Origin: Deefgea tanakiae
Lineage (GTDB): Bacteria; Pseudomonadota; Gammaproteobacteria; Burkholderiales; Chitinibacteraceae
Length of the DNA stretch: 64,000 bases
Assembly (NCBI RefSeq): GCF_019665765.1
Contig: NZ_CP081150.1
Span: 2,108,001-2,172,000, forward strand
Direction: 5' to 3'
Shown: in pieces, positions 1-7,181 of the stretch
How the letters are laid out: the number at the start of each line of letters is the position of its first letter
Numbering within the stretch: position 1 is the first letter of the stretch
Translations under genes and position numbers: made by a program
The notes under the pieces: generated by a model
Told to the model about the DNA's origin: nothing
The model's database searches: none
Seen by the model: only the letters and a program-made list of their open reading frames with translations

Positions 1-2
1 AC

Positions 3-1136
3 CATTTCAAACGTATCAATGATGCACTGGGGCATCGCGCGGGTGACCAAGCTTTGGCGCAAGTCGCTGAAAGCCTCAGTAAAATTGGTGCGGAAGTCTT
101 TCGGCTCGGTGGTGATGAATTCGTACTGCTGGATGATCTACGCCATGCAGAAAGCATTAATGATGCGCTCAGCCAGCAACTCAAAATACCCGTCACCATT
201 GAGGGGCTCTACTTTGAACAAGGCTTTACTGCCGGCCAAGTCGATTTTCCCACTGATGGACAAACCGCTGAGCAGCTCCTCAAACATGCCGATGTCGCGC
301 TGTACGAAGGCAAAGAACTGGGACGTGGCCATATTCGCCGCTTTGAATCCCATATGGCGACGCAAGCTGTACGCCAACTTGAATTAGAACGTGATTTACG
401 GCGTGCGCTGCTAGAAGGTCAATTTCGACTGGTATATCAACCGCAAATCGCCCTCAATACGACAGAACTGATCGGCTTTGAAGCCCTAATTCGGTGGCGA
501 CACCCTGAGCGTGGCGAGATCTCACCGAATGACTTTATTCCCTTTGCAGAACAAACGGGGATTATTTGCCGCATTGGCGAATGGGCGCTCGATTGCGCAA
601 TTTGGCAAATCAAAACATGGCACGAAGCAGGATTGGCACTCGTCCCCGTTTCGGTCAATGTCTCGGCCCTGCAGTTGGCGCAGCCTTTATTTGCGGCCAC
701 TGTGATTGCTAGACTGGATGCGCTACCCGCCTATTTGCGCAATCAAATTGCATTAGAATTGACTGAATCGACACTCATGCACGAACAAGCTTTGAGCAGC
801 GTGCATCAACTCACCGCCGCAGAGATTCCCATTTTTATGGATGATTTTGGCACGGGCTATTCCAATCTATCGACCATTTCACAGCTGGCGCTGTCCAAAC
901 TCAAATTTGATCGTAGCCTGATTCAAAACGTCGGCAACGACGCGTCTCATCAACGTGTTTGCCGCGCCCTGCTCGATTTGGCCGACGCTTTAGAATTAGA
1001 AGTCATCGCCGAGGGGGTTGAAACGCTGGAAGAAGCCCAATGGCTGGCAGAACAAGGTGTGCTGTATGCGCAAGGCTATTGGTTTAGTCACCCGCTAGAG
1101 AGCGCGGCGGCAATAGCATATTTGAAACGCCTTTAA
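3..1136 (+). CDS. GGDEF-EAL c-di-GMP protein (5' end outside window)
   Basis: The reading frame is open from the window edge, so the N-terminus is missing and 377 residues are visible. The fragment starts inside a GGDEF domain; the motif RLGGDEF lies near fragment residues 34-40. A full EAL domain follows, with EALIRW (about residue 158), ELTES, DDFGTGYSNL, LKFDRS and AEGVET, so both the diguanylate cyclase signature and the phosphodiesterase metal- and substrate-binding residues look intact. By family knowledge such proteins make and/or degrade cyclic di-GMP, usually under an N-terminal sensory domain that cannot be seen here. Which activity dominates cannot be decided. No terminator is obvious in the 115 bp before the next gene. 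Confidence 0.93.
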   Translation, partial: HFKRINDALGHRAGDQALAQVAESLSKIGAEVFRLGGDEFVLLDDLRHAESINDALSQQLKIPVTIEGLYFEQGFTAGQVDFPTDGQTAEQLLKHADVALYEGKELGRGHIRRFESHMATQAVRQLELERDLRRALLEGQFRLVYQPQIALNTTELIGFEALIRWRHPERGEISPNDFIPFAEQTGIICRIGEWALDCAIWQIKTWHEAGLALVPVSVNVSALQLAQPLFAATVIARLDALPAYLRNQIALELTESTLMHEQALSSVHQLTAAEIPIFMDDFGTGYSNLSTISQLALSKLKFDRSLIQNVGNDASHQRVCRALLDLADALELEVIAEGVETLEEAQWLAEQGVLYAQGYWFSHPLESAAAIAYLKRL

Positions 1137-1251
1137 ATTAGTAAGCAAAATCACAAAACACTCCACAAATACTTACACAAAATAACATTAAATAGAAATT
1201 ATTCGCCCTTTACTCTAAAATGCTAGTTCAAAAATTGCCTTCACTGAACTT

Positions 1252-1977
1252 GTGTCTCAGCGCTTAAATTATCAGTCCAAATCCAAGTTAGGCCAGTCAT
1301 TGGTATTCGTCACTTTTATGGCGCTACTTTTGTTTGTCTATTTCTTGATCCCGATTTATTTGGGGGACGACATCTATCTGTCTATTTTAATCCCCTATTT
1401 TCAATGGATTATTTTAGGGACTATTGGATTAACTACTCTGTTTGGCGTGCGTCTTTGCTGTGCGAAAGCAGCTAGCAAAGCCTATAGTTCGAATGAAGTC
1501 ACTTTATCCACAATCCCAAGTGATGGGCGAAAAAAATTCAGTATTACAGCGATCAGCCAATTTTTGATGCCGCCAACTTGGTCGATTGAATTCATGCAAA
1601 AACTCAGCTCAGCGCAATTTACTCAGCTGTGTTTGGCCTATTACGAAATCAAGGGCATTCCCCACACCACCCATCAATTAGGCTCATCGACTGGACTGAA
1701 TATTTTGATCTGGCAGAACAGCATCGTTAGCAAAGTGATTCATTGTAGCAACGATCAAATCGTTGAAATGAATGCGGTACGCCAATTTTTAGGTGTGATG
1801 GTGCATGAACGCGCTCATGCTGGTGTGTATATTCATCGCGGGGAATTTGGAGATGAGGTGCGTAACTTTGCAGCAAGCCATAATATCCAACTGCGCAATG
1901 AATACGCTTTGCTCGCAAAGATTGAAAAGCTATCTGATCGACGCAAGCAACAGCTACTAAAAACGATAAAAAACTAG
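1252..1977 (+). CDS. Membrane-anchored Mrr-like (restriction endonuclease fold) protein, probably non-catalytic
   Basis: 241 residues from a GTG start; no strong ribosome-binding site is visible. Two hydrophobic segments (about residues 15-37 and 43-68) form an N-terminal hairpin anchor. The last ~120 residues follow the layout of Mrr_cat domains: a helix with FTQLCLAYYEIKGI, a strand GLNILIWQN, a strand VSKVIHCSND, then FLGVMVHERAHAGVYIHRGEF and VRNFAASHNIQL. Where active members have the Asp of GxD and the QxK motif, this protein has Asn (GLN) and HCS, so nuclease activity is unlikely. The family assignment is my reading of the pattern, not a search result. The gene converges on panC, with a 47-bp palindrome between them. 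Confidence 0.55.
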   Translation: MSQRLNYQSKSKLGQSLVFVTFMALLLFVYFLIPIYLGDDIYLSILIPYFQWIILGTIGLTTLFGVRLCCAKAASKAYSSNEVTLSTIPSDGRKKFSITAISQFLMPPTWSIEFMQKLSSAQFTQLCLAYYEIKGIPHTTHQLGSSTGLNILIWQNSIVSKVIHCSNDQIVEMNAVRQFLGVMVHERAHAGVYIHRGEFGDEVRNFAASHNIQLRNEYALLAKIEKLSDRRKQQLLKTIKN

Positions 1978-1978
1978 A

Positions 1979-2025
1979 TGTATTGAGCTGTAGGCATTGC
2001 TAGATAATGACTACAGCCCAATACA
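1979..2025. repeat. 47-bp palindromic repeat, copy A
   Basis: Imperfect palindrome with ends TGTATTG and CAATACA and inner arms GCTGTAG/CTACAGC; the centre is AT-rich. It lies directly after the Mrr-like gene and before the 3' end of convergent panC, so it could act as a bidirectional terminator. Same family as the copies near 6.0, 14.4, 19.6, 22.5, 36.6, 38.9 and 58.8 kb. Confidence 0.8.
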
Positions 2026-2030
2026 TAACA

Positions 2031-2870
2031 TTAAAGATTGACTTCAATATTATCAATCAAACGCGTAGTTCCCAAACGAGCCGCAATCAAAATCACCAAA
2101 TGCTGATCGGTGCTGGCTGCAGGTTTAAGCGTTTCGGCATTGCGAGTATCAACGTAATCAATATCGTGCCACCCGCGAACGCGCAAATCAGTAACGGTTT
2201 GAATAGCGAGTTTTGAGTAGTCCTTTTCGCCCGCTTCAATCGCCGCTTTCATGCGCGCCAAATGATAGTGCAAGCGCGGTGCTTCGGCGCGCTGATCTTC
2301 CGTTAAAAAGGCATTGCGCGATGACAAAGCCAAACCATCTTCTGCGCGGCCAGTATCCACCGGCAAGATTTGAATTTTCATATTCAAATCTTTGACCATG
2401 CTCTGAATCACAAACAACTGCTGGAAATCCTTGCGGCCAAAGCAGGCGATATCAGCTTCAACGATATTGAATAATTTGGTCACCACGGTGGCCACACCAC
2501 GGAAATGCCCAGGGCGGAACGCGCCACAGAGCTCTTCGGCGATTGCCGGTGGCGTCACTTGATATTGCTGAATCACATTCGGATAAAGTTCACGTTCATC
2601 CGGCGCGAAAATGACATCCACCCCGCCTTGTTCAGCAATCAGCGCAGCATCATTTTCTAGCGTACGCGGATAGCGATCAAAATCCTCGCCTTGACCGAAC
2701 TGCAAGCGATTCACAAAAATACTAACGACTGTATGTTCCGCTGCAGCTTTTGCAGCATGGATTAGCGACATATGCCCAGCATGCAAGCTACCCATCGTCG
2801 GCACAAAAGCCACCGTGCCCACTGTTTTGCGCCAAGCGCGAAGTTCTGCAATTGTATGGATGATTTTCAT
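2031..2870 (-). CDS. panC: Pantothenate synthetase (pantoate-beta-alanine ligase)
   Basis: 279 residues, the usual length. PanC joins pantoate and beta-alanine using ATP through a pantoyl-adenylate, the last step of pantothenate (vitamin B5) synthesis in the cytosol. The sequence shows the nucleotidyl-transferase motif [10 protein letters not shown] (residues 24-33), FGRKDFQQ in the middle, and GLALSSRN, the KMSKS-like loop. It is the last gene of a minus-strand set pcnB-folK-panB-panC; panB, the preceding enzyme of the same pathway, is just upstream but separated by 180 bp containing a palindromic element. panD is not in the window. Identity is certain. Confidence 0.98.
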   Translation of the reverse strand: MKIIHTIAELRAWRKTVGTVAFVPTMGSLHAGHMSLIHAAKAAAEHTVVSIFVNRLQFGQGEDFDRYPRTLENDAALIAEQGGVDVIFAPDERELYPNVIQQYQVTPPAIAEELCGAFRPGHFRGVATVVTKLFNIVEADIACFGRKDFQQLFVIQSMVKDLNMKIQILPVDTGRAEDGLALSSRNAFLTEDQRAEAPRLHYHLARMKAAIEAGEKDYSKLAIQTVTDLRVRGWHDIDYVDTRNAETLKPAASTDQHLVILIAARLGTTRLIDNIEVNL

Positions 2871-2879
2871 GGAGTGTGT

Positions 2880-3047
2880 GAGGTGTTAGGGGTAAGGAGT
2901 AACATGCAAACGCTAGCTGTTACGCTTTTAAAAATAGCGAGCGCCCGTCAGAGCGGTGAAGCCGGAGCACAGCAACCGGAATGTACACAAGTACATGAGG
3001 ATTGTGAGCACCGCCTGATCAGCTATCACGGGATGCACAGCATTTTT
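2880..3047. repeat. Intergenic palindromic element between panB and panC
   Basis: The 180 bp between two genes of one pathway carries no credible ORF but several nested inverted repeats, among them TGTAC-ACAA-GTACA near 2980-2993. The block beginning GTGAAGCCGGAGCACAG resembles, from memory, interspersed elements of betaproteobacteria. Whether it is a repeat family or an mRNA-processing hairpin cannot be settled from one copy. Confidence 0.35.
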
Positions 3048-3050
3048 AAA

Positions 3051-3845
3051 TTAAAATGAATGTTCTTCTGCTGGAAAGGTTAAGCCCTTCACTGCTTTCA
3101 CATACGCTTCCACTGCACCTTGGATGCTATGAACGCTGCCACTCATAAAGTTTTTCACAAAGCGCGCTTTTTTGCCCGGATAAACGCCGAGCATGTCGTA
3201 CAGCACCAGCACTTGACCATCGACATCGACGCCTGCACCGATACCAATCGTCGGCACGGTCAAAGATTCAGTTATCGCTTTAGCGACAGTTGCAGGCACC
3301 ATTTCCATCAACACCATACTCGCGCCCGCTGCTTGCAGTGCAAGTGCATCGCGTTTCAAAATATCGGCCTCGGTCTCGGTTTTACCTTGCACTTTATAGC
3401 CGCCGTACAAATGCACCGACTGCGGCTGTAGACCAATGTGCGCACAGACAGGAATCCCGCGTTGCACCAAGAAATCCACGGTTTCAACCATCACCGCGCC
3501 GCCTTCGATTTTGACCATCTCAGCACCCGCCGCCATCAATTTGGCCGCGTTTTCATACGCTTGGGTGTGGGATGCTTGATAGCTGGCAAAAGGTAAATCA
3601 GCCAATACCAATGCCTTACTCGTACCACGCGCAACGGCGGCGGTGTGGTAAATCATATCGTCCATCGTCACAGGCAACGTCGAAGTATGACCTTGAATCA
3701 CATTACCGAGTGAATCGCCAATCAAAAAAATATCAACGCCCGCTTCATCGAGTAGACTCGCAAAACTTGCGTCATAGCACGTCAACATGGCGATTTTTTG
3801 GCCATCTTGTTTCATCTTTAATAGGGTATTTAACGTCGTCTTCAT
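3051..3845 (-). CDS. panB: Ketopantoate hydroxymethyltransferase
   Basis: 264 residues, full length. PanB adds a hydroxymethyl group from methylene-tetrahydrofolate to 2-ketoisovalerate, giving ketopantoate. The TIM-barrel signatures are present: [17 protein letters not shown], the metal-binding Asp in IGDSLGNV (D44), KIEGG, and VLMEMVP with the catalytic Glu. It is followed by panC and preceded by folK, placing pantothenate and folate genes in one minus-strand transcription unit. The folate cofactor link with folK is a plausible but common arrangement. Start is the ATG at 3845. Confidence 0.98.
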   Translation of the reverse strand: MKTTLNTLLKMKQDGQKIAMLTCYDASFASLLDEAGVDIFLIGDSLGNVIQGHTSTLPVTMDDMIYHTAAVARGTSKALVLADLPFASYQASHTQAYENAAKLMAAGAEMVKIEGGAVMVETVDFLVQRGIPVCAHIGLQPQSVHLYGGYKVQGKTETEADILKRDALALQAAGASMVLMEMVPATVAKAITESLTVPTIGIGAGVDVDGQVLVLYDMLGVYPGKKARFVKNFMSGSVHSIQGAVEAYVKAVKGLTFPAEEHSF

Positions 3846-4009
3846 GGTTCAGTATCCATGGTTAGCAGGTCTGCACTCTTGATGCGCCTTGGTCAAATTG
3901 TCGCTCATCATCGCAATGAGGTAGCAAAACGCCACAAGGCGCTTTGTCAGCATCATCTGCAGAGCAGGAAAGCAAATCCTAACGGAAAGCGGGCAGGAAT
4001 TCGACAACT

Positions 4010-4510
4010 TTACGCAGAAGTAAGGGATTTCTCGGGGATTCGGGTCAAAGTCTGTGCGGCCACTGCAGCCAAATAGTCTTGTGCAGCGCCTAATCCGGGA
4101 ATCTGTGCCTGTGGCGCAATTTCCAGTAGCGGTTGCAACACAAACGCACGTTCATGCATGCGTGGGTGCGGCACGGTTAAGTCAGGCACATCAATTTGTT
4201 CGTTACCGTACAAAATCAAATCCAAATCTAAAGTGCGCGGTGAATTTTTGAAATTTCTCTCTCTACCATTTTCCGCTTCAATCGACAGCAGCGCCGCCAA
4301 GACTTCCAAAGCGCTGAGTTCGGTTTCTAGCTCACACACCGCATTCACAAAATCAGGCTGATCGGTATAACCCACTGGCGCGCTGGCATAAAACGACGAG
4401 CTTTGCAGCAGCGTCATCGTCGGCCACGCCGCCAGTGCGGCAATCGCTTGCTGTAATTGCGCCGCAGGATCGCCCAAATTCGCACCTAATGCGACAAAAA
4501 TATGCGTCAA
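4010..4510 (-). CDS. folK: HPPK, 6-hydroxymethyl-7,8-dihydropterin pyrophosphokinase
   Basis: 166 residues, the normal HPPK size. It transfers pyrophosphate from ATP to hydroxymethyl-dihydropterin in folate synthesis. Visible family features are FVALGANLGDP at the N-terminus, the pterin-binding stretch with SAPVGYTDQPDFVNAV, and the signature RTLDLDLILYG followed by VPHPRMHERAFVLQPL. Its start lies 2 bp after the pcnB stop codon, so the two are almost certainly co-transcribed and probably translationally coupled. A 164-bp gap with no gene separates it from panB. Confidence 0.97.
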   Translation of the reverse strand: MTHIFVALGANLGDPAAQLQQAIAALAAWPTMTLLQSSSFYASAPVGYTDQPDFVNAVCELETELSALEVLAALLSIEAENGRERNFKNSPRTLDLDLILYGNEQIDVPDLTVPHPRMHERAFVLQPLLEIAPQAQIPGLGAAQDYLAAVAAQTLTRIPEKSLTSA

Positions 4511-4512
4511 AA

Positions 4513-5868
4513 TTAGGCCTCGGAAGTCTTCACAGTACTCTTGGCCGACGCAGGCTTGCGATGACGGCTACGCTTGCGGCGTTTGGCAGGTACATCGCCG
4601 CCTTGGCCACTTTTAGCGGCCGCATCGATCATGTCCATGCGTTCAGTGCTTTCGCTGATTTGAAATTTCGTCCACCAATCGGCTAGCTCTTGCTCAACCA
4701 AACCGCATTCAGCACGCAGCAAAAGAAAATCATAGGCGGCACGGAAACGGGGTTGTTCAAACAAGCGGAACGGGCGCAAACCCACACGCTGTTCGAAACG
4801 CGGTTGCATCGCCCAGATTTCTTTCATCGCCGCACCATAGCGGTTTGGAATCGCCAAACGTTTACACACTTTGCTTTCCACTTCATTCATCGCTTCTATC
4901 AGCGCAGGGGTTTTCACTTCACCTGCAGCGATGCGTTTGTGCCAATTTTCTTCCACTTCATGCCACAGCAAAGCTGCAAACAAAAAACCAGCCGAAACAG
5001 GTTTGTCTTCAGCTAAACGATTGTCGGTGTTTTCTAACGCTTTTTGCAGAAACTTGGCGGTGTCAGGCTTAGACAGCAATTTATCCAGCAAGGGAAACAG
5101 CGGTTTATGCAAACTTAATTCACGCAAAGTCTGCACACAAAGCCAGGCCTTACCAGACAGCAGCAGCTTCATCATTTCATCAAACAAACGCGCCGTCGGG
5201 ATGTTTTCGAGCAGGGCCGCATGTTCACGAATTGGATTTTTAGTATCTGGCGCAATCGCTAAATCGAGCTTAGCCGACAAACGCGCCGCGCGCAGCATGC
5301 GCACAGGGTCTTCGTGATAGCGTTTAACCGGATCGCCAATCATCACCAACTGCTGTTTTTCTAAGTCTTCAATGCCGTGATGAAAATCGATAATTTCTTC
5401 TGAATTCGGATCGTAATACAGCGCATTCACAGTGAAATCTCGGCGATCGGCATCCTCAGCAATCGTGCCGTAGACGTTATCGCGAATAATTCGCCCAGAT
5501 GCATCGGTCGGTGATTCAGCGCTGCCACGGAAGGTGGTCACTTCGATAATTTCTTCGCCACCGCGCTCGTAAAATGGCACATGCACAATGCGGAATCGAC
5601 GGCCAATAATGCGCGAGCGGTTAAAAATATGCCGAACTTGCTCAGGCGTTGCACTGGTGGCCACGTCGAAATCTTTTGGCTCTTTACCCAATAACAAATC
5701 GCGAATGGCACCACCCACGATATAGGCCTCGTAGCCTGCGGCTTGCAGACGATCACAGACTTTCAACGCGCCTGAATGCAGTTGATCACGGCGAATGCCA
5801 TAATGCTTGGCGTGAATCACGCGCTTGCCTGGGCGCCGTAGCACCTTGCCGATAAATTTACGAATCAT
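4513..5868 (-). CDS. pcnB: Poly(A) polymerase I
   Basis: 451 residues. PcnB adds 3' poly(A) tails to RNA, promoting decay. The class II nucleotidyltransferase head is clear: GGAIRDLLLG, then DFDVATSAT holding the DxD metal pair, RRFRIVHV, and the RRDFTVNALYYD motif. The C-terminus is rich in Lys/Arg (KRRKRSRHRKP), typical of PcnB and distinguishing it from CCA-adding enzymes. It is the first gene of the pcnB-folK-panBC set. The upstream 200 bp, shared with the divergent phzF-like gene, holds its promoter; no strong Shine-Dalgarno sequence is visible at the chosen ATG. Confidence 0.95.
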   Translation of the reverse strand: MIRKFIGKVLRRPGKRVIHAKHYGIRRDQLHSGALKVCDRLQAAGYEAYIVGGAIRDLLLGKEPKDFDVATSATPEQVRHIFNRSRIIGRRFRIVHVPFYERGGEEIIEVTTFRGSAESPTDASGRIIRDNVYGTIAEDADRRDFTVNALYYDPNSEEIIDFHHGIEDLEKQQLVMIGDPVKRYHEDPVRMLRAARLSAKLDLAIAPDTKNPIREHAALLENIPTARLFDEMMKLLLSGKAWLCVQTLRELSLHKPLFPLLDKLLSKPDTAKFLQKALENTDNRLAEDKPVSAGFLFAALLWHEVEENWHKRIAAGEVKTPALIEAMNEVESKVCKRLAIPNRYGAAMKEIWAMQPRFEQRVGLRPFRLFEQPRFRAAYDFLLLRAECGLVEQELADWWTKFQISESTERMDMIDAAAKSGQGGDVPAKRRKRSRHRKPASAKSTVKTSEA

Positions 5869-6010
5869 GGGTGTTTTTTAATACTGCCAAGAGGCGAAAC
5901 CCAATATTATACAAGCGCAACGTGGCATTCAGGGGATGATTTACTGACTTCGCTGACTACAAATGGGTTCATCACGCTAACCCCCTGCTATTTAATGCAC
6001 TAAAATCTAA

Positions 6011-6057
6011 TGTATATCAACAAAGACTATATTTAATAATACCTAGCAGGCAATACC
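6011..6057. repeat. 47-bp palindromic repeat, diverged copy
   Basis: The right half, CTAGCAGGCAATACC, matches the family well; the left half (TGTAT then diverged) has decayed. It lies between divergent pcnB and the phzF-like gene, ending 14 bp before the latter's ATG, so unlike most copies it is at a 5' end. Confidence 0.5.
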
Positions 6058-6070
6058 CAAGGATATATTC

Positions 6071-6916
6071 ATGAAACAAGTTCAATACCAACTGGTTAAC
6101 GTTTTTGCTACGGATGCACTTTTTTCCGGCAATCCTCTCGCCGTGTTCACCGATGCCAGTGAAATTACTGAATTTGAGATGGCAGCGCTCGGCCAACAAA
6201 TGAATTTATCTGAGATTACCTTTGTAATGCCAAGCACAGAGGCCGATGCCCATGTGCGGATATTTACGCCATCGTACGAGATGCCCTTCGCTGGCCACCC
6301 CACGCTTGGCACCGCGTTTGTCCTTGCCAATGGCAAATCATCAGTCCGACTCAAAATGAAAGCGGGCATTATTCCAGTCGCTTGCGATGGCGAGCAGATG
6401 ACACTCACCGCCAACGCGCCCACCTATCGCGATGGCCCTGATATGACAACGCTCGCAGCCGCTCTGGGCATTACACCAACGCAAATCATAGCCACACCGC
6501 GCTTTGTAAATTGCGGTAGTGAGCAACTCATCGTGCCGCTCGACAGCGTCGCCAGTGTGGCGCAGTGCAATCTGAATTTAGCCCTGTTTGAGCAGGCCGC
6601 CACCAATCTAGCAGGCCGCTCAGGTGCGCTAGTCTGGGCGCGACAAAACAATGCCGATGGCAGTGAAACCGTCATCGCGCGTTTTTTCTGGTCGCAAAAC
6701 GGTCAATCCGCTGAAGATTTTGGTACCGGCTCGGCGTGCGCCAATCTGGGCGGCTGGCTATTGGCTGAAAACGCAGCTCTGCCACTACAAATCAAGATGG
6801 AGCAAGGGCATGGTATTGGGCGTATCGCCCAGCTTCATTTGTTGGTCACGGCAGATCGGCAGATACAAGTCGGCGGTAAAGTCAAAGCCATTGGTAAAGG
6901 CCACTTTACTATCTGA
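6071..6916 (+). CDS. PhzF family isomerase/epimerase
   Basis: 281 residues, full length for the PhzF fold. Members are cofactor-free isomerases with a diaminopimelate-epimerase-like double domain. Visible are VFATDALFSGNPLAV, the catalytic Glu in NLSEITFV (about residue 47), the FAGHPTLGTA loop, and EDFGTGSACANLGGWL, which includes the conserved Asp-to-GSA loop. The substrate is unknown; no phenazine genes are nearby, so a phenazine role is not supported. It is a single gene, divergent from pcnB and followed by hairpins. The start ATG has a weak AAGGA-type site 6 bp upstream. Confidence 0.9.
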   Translation: MKQVQYQLVNVFATDALFSGNPLAVFTDASEITEFEMAALGQQMNLSEITFVMPSTEADAHVRIFTPSYEMPFAGHPTLGTAFVLANGKSSVRLKMKAGIIPVACDGEQMTLTANAPTYRDGPDMTTLAAALGITPTQIIATPRFVNCGSEQLIVPLDSVASVAQCNLNLALFEQAATNLAGRSGALVWARQNNADGSETVIARFFWSQNGQSAEDFGTGSACANLGGWLLAENAALPLQIKMEQGHGIGRIAQLHLLVTADRQIQVGGKVKAIGKGHFTI

Positions 6917-6959
6917 TTGACGCTCTCAAATCGGGCAGCATTCGCCCCCCTTTTTTCCT

Positions 6960-6981
6960 ACAGAGCGATGACTCGCTCTGT
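6960..6981. terminator. Hairpin after the phzF-like gene
   Basis: Perfect 9-bp stem ACAGAGCGA/TCGCTCTGT with loop TGAC, preceded by a weaker GGGC...GCCC hairpin and a T-run near 6943-6957. Together they probably terminate the phzF-like transcript. Confidence 0.5.
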
Positions 6982-7109
6982 CGTCACTCAGCAAGCAACG
7001 CCCAGCAATGGCGTAACTAAAAACAAGAAACGGTAGATATAGCCAGCCGTTCGTCATCATTTGTGACCTTACTCACCCTAGGTGATCAACTTATGCCGCC
7101 CTCATGTAT

Positions 7110-7153
7110 CAGCATTTTCTAATAAATATTAGAATTCGACTCGAAAAATGCTG
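7110..7153. promoter_or_regulatory. Nested palindrome upstream of the M60 protease gene
   Basis: CAGCATTTT (7110-7118) pairs with AAAATGCTG (7145-7153) and encloses a second palindrome TCTAAT-AAAT-ATTAGA (7118-7133). It sits 28 bp before the chosen start codon of the protease gene, where an operator or leader hairpin would be expected. No regulator is identified. Confidence 0.5.
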
Positions 7154-7181
7154 ACACTTATATGCCTTGAGAGCCGAAAAC

